Assembly (NCBI GenBank): GCA_003447545.1
Contig: DLYX01000599.1
Coordinates: 1 to 9,785 of the forward strand
Direction of reading: 5' to 3'
DNA length: 9,785 nucleotides
DNA from: Deltaproteobacteria bacterium
GTDB taxonomy: Bacteria; Desulfobacterota; Binatia; UBA12015
The notes below the pieces were generated by a model that did no database searches, was not told the DNA's origin, and saw only the letters and a program-made list of their open reading frames with translations. The translations under genes and the position numbers were made by a program. Of this stretch, positions 7,990 through 9,785 are shown in pieces (the first letter of the stretch is position 1; the number at the start of each line of letters is the position of its first letter).

Positions 7990-8703
7990 TTAATTTGGCA
8001 GAAGAATCGCCAACACCGGTACTGGATAGACCGCCAGCAAAGGATCGTTTGTCTCGATGAGCAATTGATCTTCAAATCCTCCGGAACCCAGATCCTGCGG
8101 CAGCGTGACCTCGAGGGTCACCCGCCTCTTCTGCATTGCCAGCTTCGACCGAGAGGCAATCTGACGCAACCCCAAGCGGCCGCTCGCACTCCGGATCCGA
8201 CGAATCCGCTGCTCCGGCCCGGACGGCTCGATTTCGATGTGGCGGACGTGATTGGCTCCGGGTGCCAATTGGCCGAAATACAGGACTTCCGGTTGAACGC
8301 GCACTGGCGGGACCACCTCTCCGGAAAGAACCAGCTGCAGGTACGGACGATCCGGCTCTGTCGTGGCGAAAACCGCGACGAGTTCCACCGGTCCCCGGAG
8401 CGCTCGCGTATCGACGCGGGCGTCCATCGCCAACGATTGACCGGCCGTGATCACGCCGGCCGCCGGGGAAGCCAGGCAGGAACAACTCGCAGACTTTGCC
8501 TGCAGGCCGATCGGTTGCGAGCCCGGGTTGGCAATCACGAAGGTTTTCGACAACGGAGCACCTGCCGCAATCCGACCGAATTCATGTCGCATAATGCCGT
8601 TCGGGGGAATTTCCAATGGAGGCTCCGGACGGGCGACAAAACAGCCGACGAGCAAAAAAAGTCCCGGAAGAATGAGATAGTATTTCTTTGCCATCGAGGA
8701 CAT
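7990..8703 (-). CDS. DUF1573-type lipoprotein (Ig-like domain, CXC motif)
   Basis: 237 residues from the ATG at 8703; the ATG at 8694 (234 residues) is an equally good start. A longer frame from a GTG at 8763 exists but would place the lipobox 41 residues in, so it is rejected. The N-terminus is a type II signal: KKYYLILPGLFLLVGC with lipobox LVGC, making C21 the lipidated residue; the next residue is Phe rather than Asp, which by the E. coli rule predicts outer-membrane sorting. The mature part resembles DUF1573 proteins: HEFGRIAAGAPLSKTFVIAN (beta-sandwich start), a CXC motif in KSASCSCLA (C74, C76), ITAGQSLAMDARVDT, and a repeat-like LVLSGEVVPP followed by a second beta-rich half (LYFGQLAPG onward) ending in LPN. 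The biochemical function of DUF1573 is unknown; the CXC could bind metal or undergo redox. It is the first gene of the mfd operon, an association I cannot explain from sequence. Confidence 0.82.
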   Translation of the reverse strand: MSSMAKKYYLILPGLFLLVGCFVARPEPPLEIPPNGIMRHEFGRIAAGAPLSKTFVIANPGSQPIGLQAKSASCSCLASPAAGVITAGQSLAMDARVDTRALRGPVELVAVFATTEPDRPYLQLVLSGEVVPPVRVQPEVLYFGQLAPGANHVRHIEIEPSGPEQRIRRIRSASGRLGLRQIASRSKLAMQKRRVTLEVTLPQDLGSGGFEDQLLIETNDPLLAVYPVPVLAILLPN

Positions 8704-8741
8704 CGTCACCCGCCACTTACCTCGCGGCGACTCCCTTGCAC

Positions 8742-8770
8742 AGGATACGCGGGGGGAAAGCACTCGCTAA
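8742..8770 (-). promoter_or_regulatory. Weak candidate sigma-70-like promoter for the DUF1573-mfd-kup operon
   Basis: Read on the - strand, TTAGCG (8770-8765) and TATCCT (8747-8742) are separated by 17 bp, giving a start site near 8735 and a leader of about 30 nt. Matches to consensus are only three and four of six. It is the best arrangement I find in the divergent gap, and a 12-bp palindrome lies 3 bp upstream of the -35 element, which is where an activator could sit. Confidence 0.22.
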
Positions 8771-8773
8771 TTG

Positions 8774-8785
8774 TCCGAGCTCGGA
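8774..8785. promoter_or_regulatory. 12-bp perfect palindrome, possible operator
   Basis: TCCGAGCTCGGA is a perfect 12-bp inverted repeat in the divergent intergenic region, immediately upstream of the candidate -35 of the mfd operon. A dimeric regulator could bind there. A palindrome of this length is not rare by chance in 275 bp (roughly a few percent), so this is suggestive only. Confidence 0.25.
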
Positions 8786-8861
8786 GTACCATGCGAGGAC
8801 ATGGGCACTTCTGAGGCGCGCTCCTTCCCGTACAAATCAAAGATACCGTGCCGGCTGGATT

Positions 8862-8884
8862 CTCAGCCTCGCGTGAGGTCTGAG
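8862..8884. repeat. 9-bp stem-loop with one bulge in the divergent gap
   Basis: CTCAGCCTC pairs with GAGG-T-CTGAG around a GCGT tetraloop (8871-8874), leaving a single unpaired T at 8879. No T-run follows on either strand, so it is not an obvious intrinsic terminator. It sits midway between the two divergent transcription units and would lie in the leader of the + strand unit only if that promoter is upstream of it. Confidence 0.4.
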
Positions 8885-8927
8885 CAACCGCCAGCACGAA
8901 CGGCCCATTCGAGCCGAGTTGGTTCGA

Positions 8928-8955
8928 GCTCATGAGCCCCTGATCAAAGTTTGAT
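8928..8955. promoter_or_regulatory. Pair of short palindromes upstream of the small secreted protein gene
   Basis: GCTCATGAGC (8928-8937) and ATCAAA-G-TTTGAT (8943-8955) are perfect inverted repeats 5 bp apart, ending 12 bp before the Shine-Dalgarno of the next gene. TTCGAGC also occurs twice directly before them (8908-8914, 8923-8929). Their placement fits an operator or leader structure. I found no convincing -10/-35 pair for the + strand gene here. Confidence 0.25.
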
Positions 8956-8967
8956 TCAGGTCGAATC

Positions 8968-8972
8968 GAGGA
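8968..8972 (+). promoter_or_regulatory. Shine-Dalgarno site of the small secreted protein gene
   Basis: GAGGA ends 6 nt before the ATG at 8979. A TTG codon directly before that ATG could extend the frame by one residue, but the spacing favours the ATG. Confidence 0.6.
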
Positions 8973-8978
8973 AATTTG

Positions 8979-9332
8979 ATGCAAAACAATCATCCGGGAA
9001 AAATTCTCTGCGCCATCATTTTGGTAATGCTGCTCGGGCCTCGGGCCGGTCTCGCGGCAGACACGCCCCCCGAGGCGGATATTCAATGCGTTTTGCAGGT
9101 GGAGAAGGAGTCCCAGGTCGTAGTTTTGATCGACCTGAATGCGCCGCCTCCCTTGTCCCCGCTGGCCTACCCTCTGACCGAACTCGGCGAGGTTGCACCC
9201 GGCGATCTGGTGCGAGTGGATCGAAGCAGCGGCGCCACCGTCGAAATCACCCAAAAAAGCGATCCCGCGTGCCTCAATCAGGTGCCGAAGGGCGATCCTC
9301 ATGCCCACCACCGAAAAAATATGAAGCCGTAA
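8979..9332 (+). CDS. Small secreted protein of unknown function
   Basis: 117 residues. I do not recognise the family. The N-terminus is a convincing Sec signal peptide: K8, a hydrophobic core ILCAIILVMLLG, then a cleavage region near AGLA-A (residues 23-27). The mature protein of about 90 residues has one cysteine near each end (in DIQCVLQ and DPACLNQ), so a disulfide is possible. Between them are a beta-looking VVVLIDLNAP stretch, a proline-rich PPPLSPLAYP segment, and GEVAPGDLVRVDRSSGATVE, which reads like a small beta-barrel strand pair. The C-terminus is basic and histidine-containing (HAHHRKNMKP), which could bind metal. The gene is preceded by a good ribosome binding site, starts a + strand unit divergent from the mfd operon, and is followed by 93 bp before the aminopeptidase gene. 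An opposite-strand open frame (8706-9311) covers it but has no recognisable features. Confidence 0.65.
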   Translation: MQNNHPGKILCAIILVMLLGPRAGLAADTPPEADIQCVLQVEKESQVVVLIDLNAPPPLSPLAYPLTELGEVAPGDLVRVDRSSGATVEITQKSDPACLNQVPKGDPHAHHRKNMKP

Positions 9333-9346
9333 GGTATTGAAAAAAC

Positions 9347-9352
9347 TATACT
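9347..9352 (+). promoter_or_regulatory. Possible -10 element for the M1 aminopeptidase gene
   Basis: The 93-bp spacer 9333-9425 opens with an AT-rich island (about 9335-9356) that stands out from the GC-rich surroundings and contains TATACT, a five-of-six match to the -10 consensus. There is no acceptable -35 at 16-18 bp upstream; TTGAAA at 9337 is too close. No terminator hairpin with a T-run follows the small secreted gene, so read-through into the aminopeptidase is also possible. Confidence 0.22.
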
Positions 9353-9410
9353 TTTAGGGTGCGGCCGCGAGACAACCCTTGCGAAGACGCCCTCCTCTCG
9401 CCAATTACAT

Positions 9411-9418
9411 GGAGGAGG
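9411..9418 (+). promoter_or_regulatory. Strong Shine-Dalgarno site deciding the GTG start of the aminopeptidase
   Basis: GGAGGAGG ends 7 nt before the GTG at 9426. The ATG at 9409 is in another frame. A second in-frame GTG at 9531 has a weaker GAGG 9 nt upstream and would remove most of the low-complexity leader. Confidence 0.65.
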
Positions 9419-9425
9419 ATTTCGC

Positions 9426-9785
9426 GTGGCCGCATCAAATAGCGAAGCAAACAGCAAGGCAGGATCGACTCAAAACGGCGCTTCCGACAAGAAAAAAGCG
9501 CCCACCAAGCCAACCCCGAGGCGCAAGACGGTGGCCAAAAGCGGCCCCACAATCACCGTCACCCGCCCGAAAGCCCCCAGCCGTGCTGATGCGGGATTCC
9601 GACTGAGCCGGGATATTCTCCCCGTCCACTACCAGATCCACCTGGTTCCCGATTTAAACCGCGGTCATTTCCGCGGCGAAGCCTTGATCGAAATCCAGAT
9701 CCTCAAGGCGACATCGACCATCGAATTACACGCCGCCGATATGGATCTGGATCACGCGCAAATCGTGCCGACAGGCGGGACGATC
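9426..9785 (+). CDS. M1-family metallo-aminopeptidase, N-terminal part (3' end outside window)
   Basis: The frame is open from GTG 9426 through the last base, giving 120 residues. Residues 1-57 are a hydrophilic leader with no signal peptide, rich in Ala, Lys, Ser, Thr and Pro (for example DKKKAPTKPTPRRK at 21-34). From about residue 58 the sequence matches the N-terminal beta-saddle domain of M1 aminopeptidases: FRLSRDILPVHYQIHLVPDL (58-77), then FRGEALIEIQIL and TIELHAADMDL, the typical run of beta strands that precedes the catalytic domain. These zinc enzymes remove N-terminal residues from peptides, usually in the cytoplasm when no signal is present. The GAMEN and HEXXH motifs would lie beyond the window and cannot be checked. 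The start choice rests on the strong GGAGGAGG; a start at the GTG of codon 36 is the alternative. Confidence 0.85.
   Translation, partial: MAASNSEANSKAGSTQNGASDKKKAPTKPTPRRKTVAKSGPTITVTRPKAPSRADAGFRLSRDILPVHYQIHLVPDLNRGHFRGEALIEIQILKATSTIELHAADMDLDHAQIVPTGGTI

Noticed and set aside
8706..9311. 201-codon open frame on the - strand across the divergent gap and the small secreted gene
   Set aside because: It has no domain, no signal peptide and no clear ribosome binding site, and it overlaps the start of the DUF1573 gene. The + strand frame in the same place has a signal peptide and a well-spaced Shine-Dalgarno.
9337..9352. TTGAAA and TATACT as a complete promoter
   Set aside because: Only 4 bp separate the two hexamers, far from the 16-18 bp needed; only the -10-like hexamer is kept as a weak candidate.
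9356..9380. AGGGT...ACCCT stem with NotI-like palindrome GCGGCCGC in the loop, as a terminator after the small secreted gene
   Set aside because: Only 5 bp of stem with a 14-nt loop and no T-run; too weak to call.

Overview
The window shows a compact stretch of chromosome from a Gram-negative bacterium of moderately high GC (I estimate high 50s percent). The envelope proteins point to a diderm: a lipoprotein, secreted proteins and a HupE-type membrane protein. The style is reminiscent of deltaproteobacterial lineages (Myxococcota or Binatota-like), but no marker gene here settles the taxonomy and that placement is a guess. I see no mobile element, CRISPR array, tRNA or rRNA. Most of the content is conserved housekeeping and envelope genes, packed with overlapping start and stop codons. 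I found no clear undescribed defence or biosynthetic system; the interesting points are about gene arrangement, one small unknown secreted protein and a palindrome-rich divergent control region.

Layout, left to right. On the + strand (2-2447) is a tightly coupled set: the C-terminal end of a parvulin-type peptidyl-prolyl isomerase, a HupE/UreJ-family metal-permease-like protein starting at a TTG that overlaps the isomerase stop, and a stand-alone 5'-3' exonuclease (FEN/Pol I exo fold) starting at an ATG that overlaps the HupE stop. The exonuclease then collides tail-to-tail with the next operon: a single CTAG at 2444-2447 supplies the stop codons of both convergent genes.

On the - strand (8703 down to 2444) is a three-gene operon: a DUF1573 lipoprotein, the transcription-repair coupling factor Mfd, and a Kup-family potassium transporter whose ATG overlaps the mfd stop (ATGA).

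From 8704 to 8978 is a divergent control region of 275 bp with a 12-bp perfect palindrome, two shorter palindromes, a 9-bp hairpin and a weak candidate promoter for the mfd operon. On the + strand beyond it are a small secreted protein of unknown function (8979-9332) and the start of an M1-family metallo-aminopeptidase (9426 to the window end), which begins at a GTG behind a strong GGAGGAGG and carries an unusual low-complexity N-terminal extension.

How they may work together (inference): isomerase plus HupE look like an envelope folding/metal module, with the exonuclease co-transcribed; mfd couples stalled transcription to nucleotide excision repair, with kup riding downstream. Nothing in the sequence ties the two operons functionally apart from their convergent overlap.
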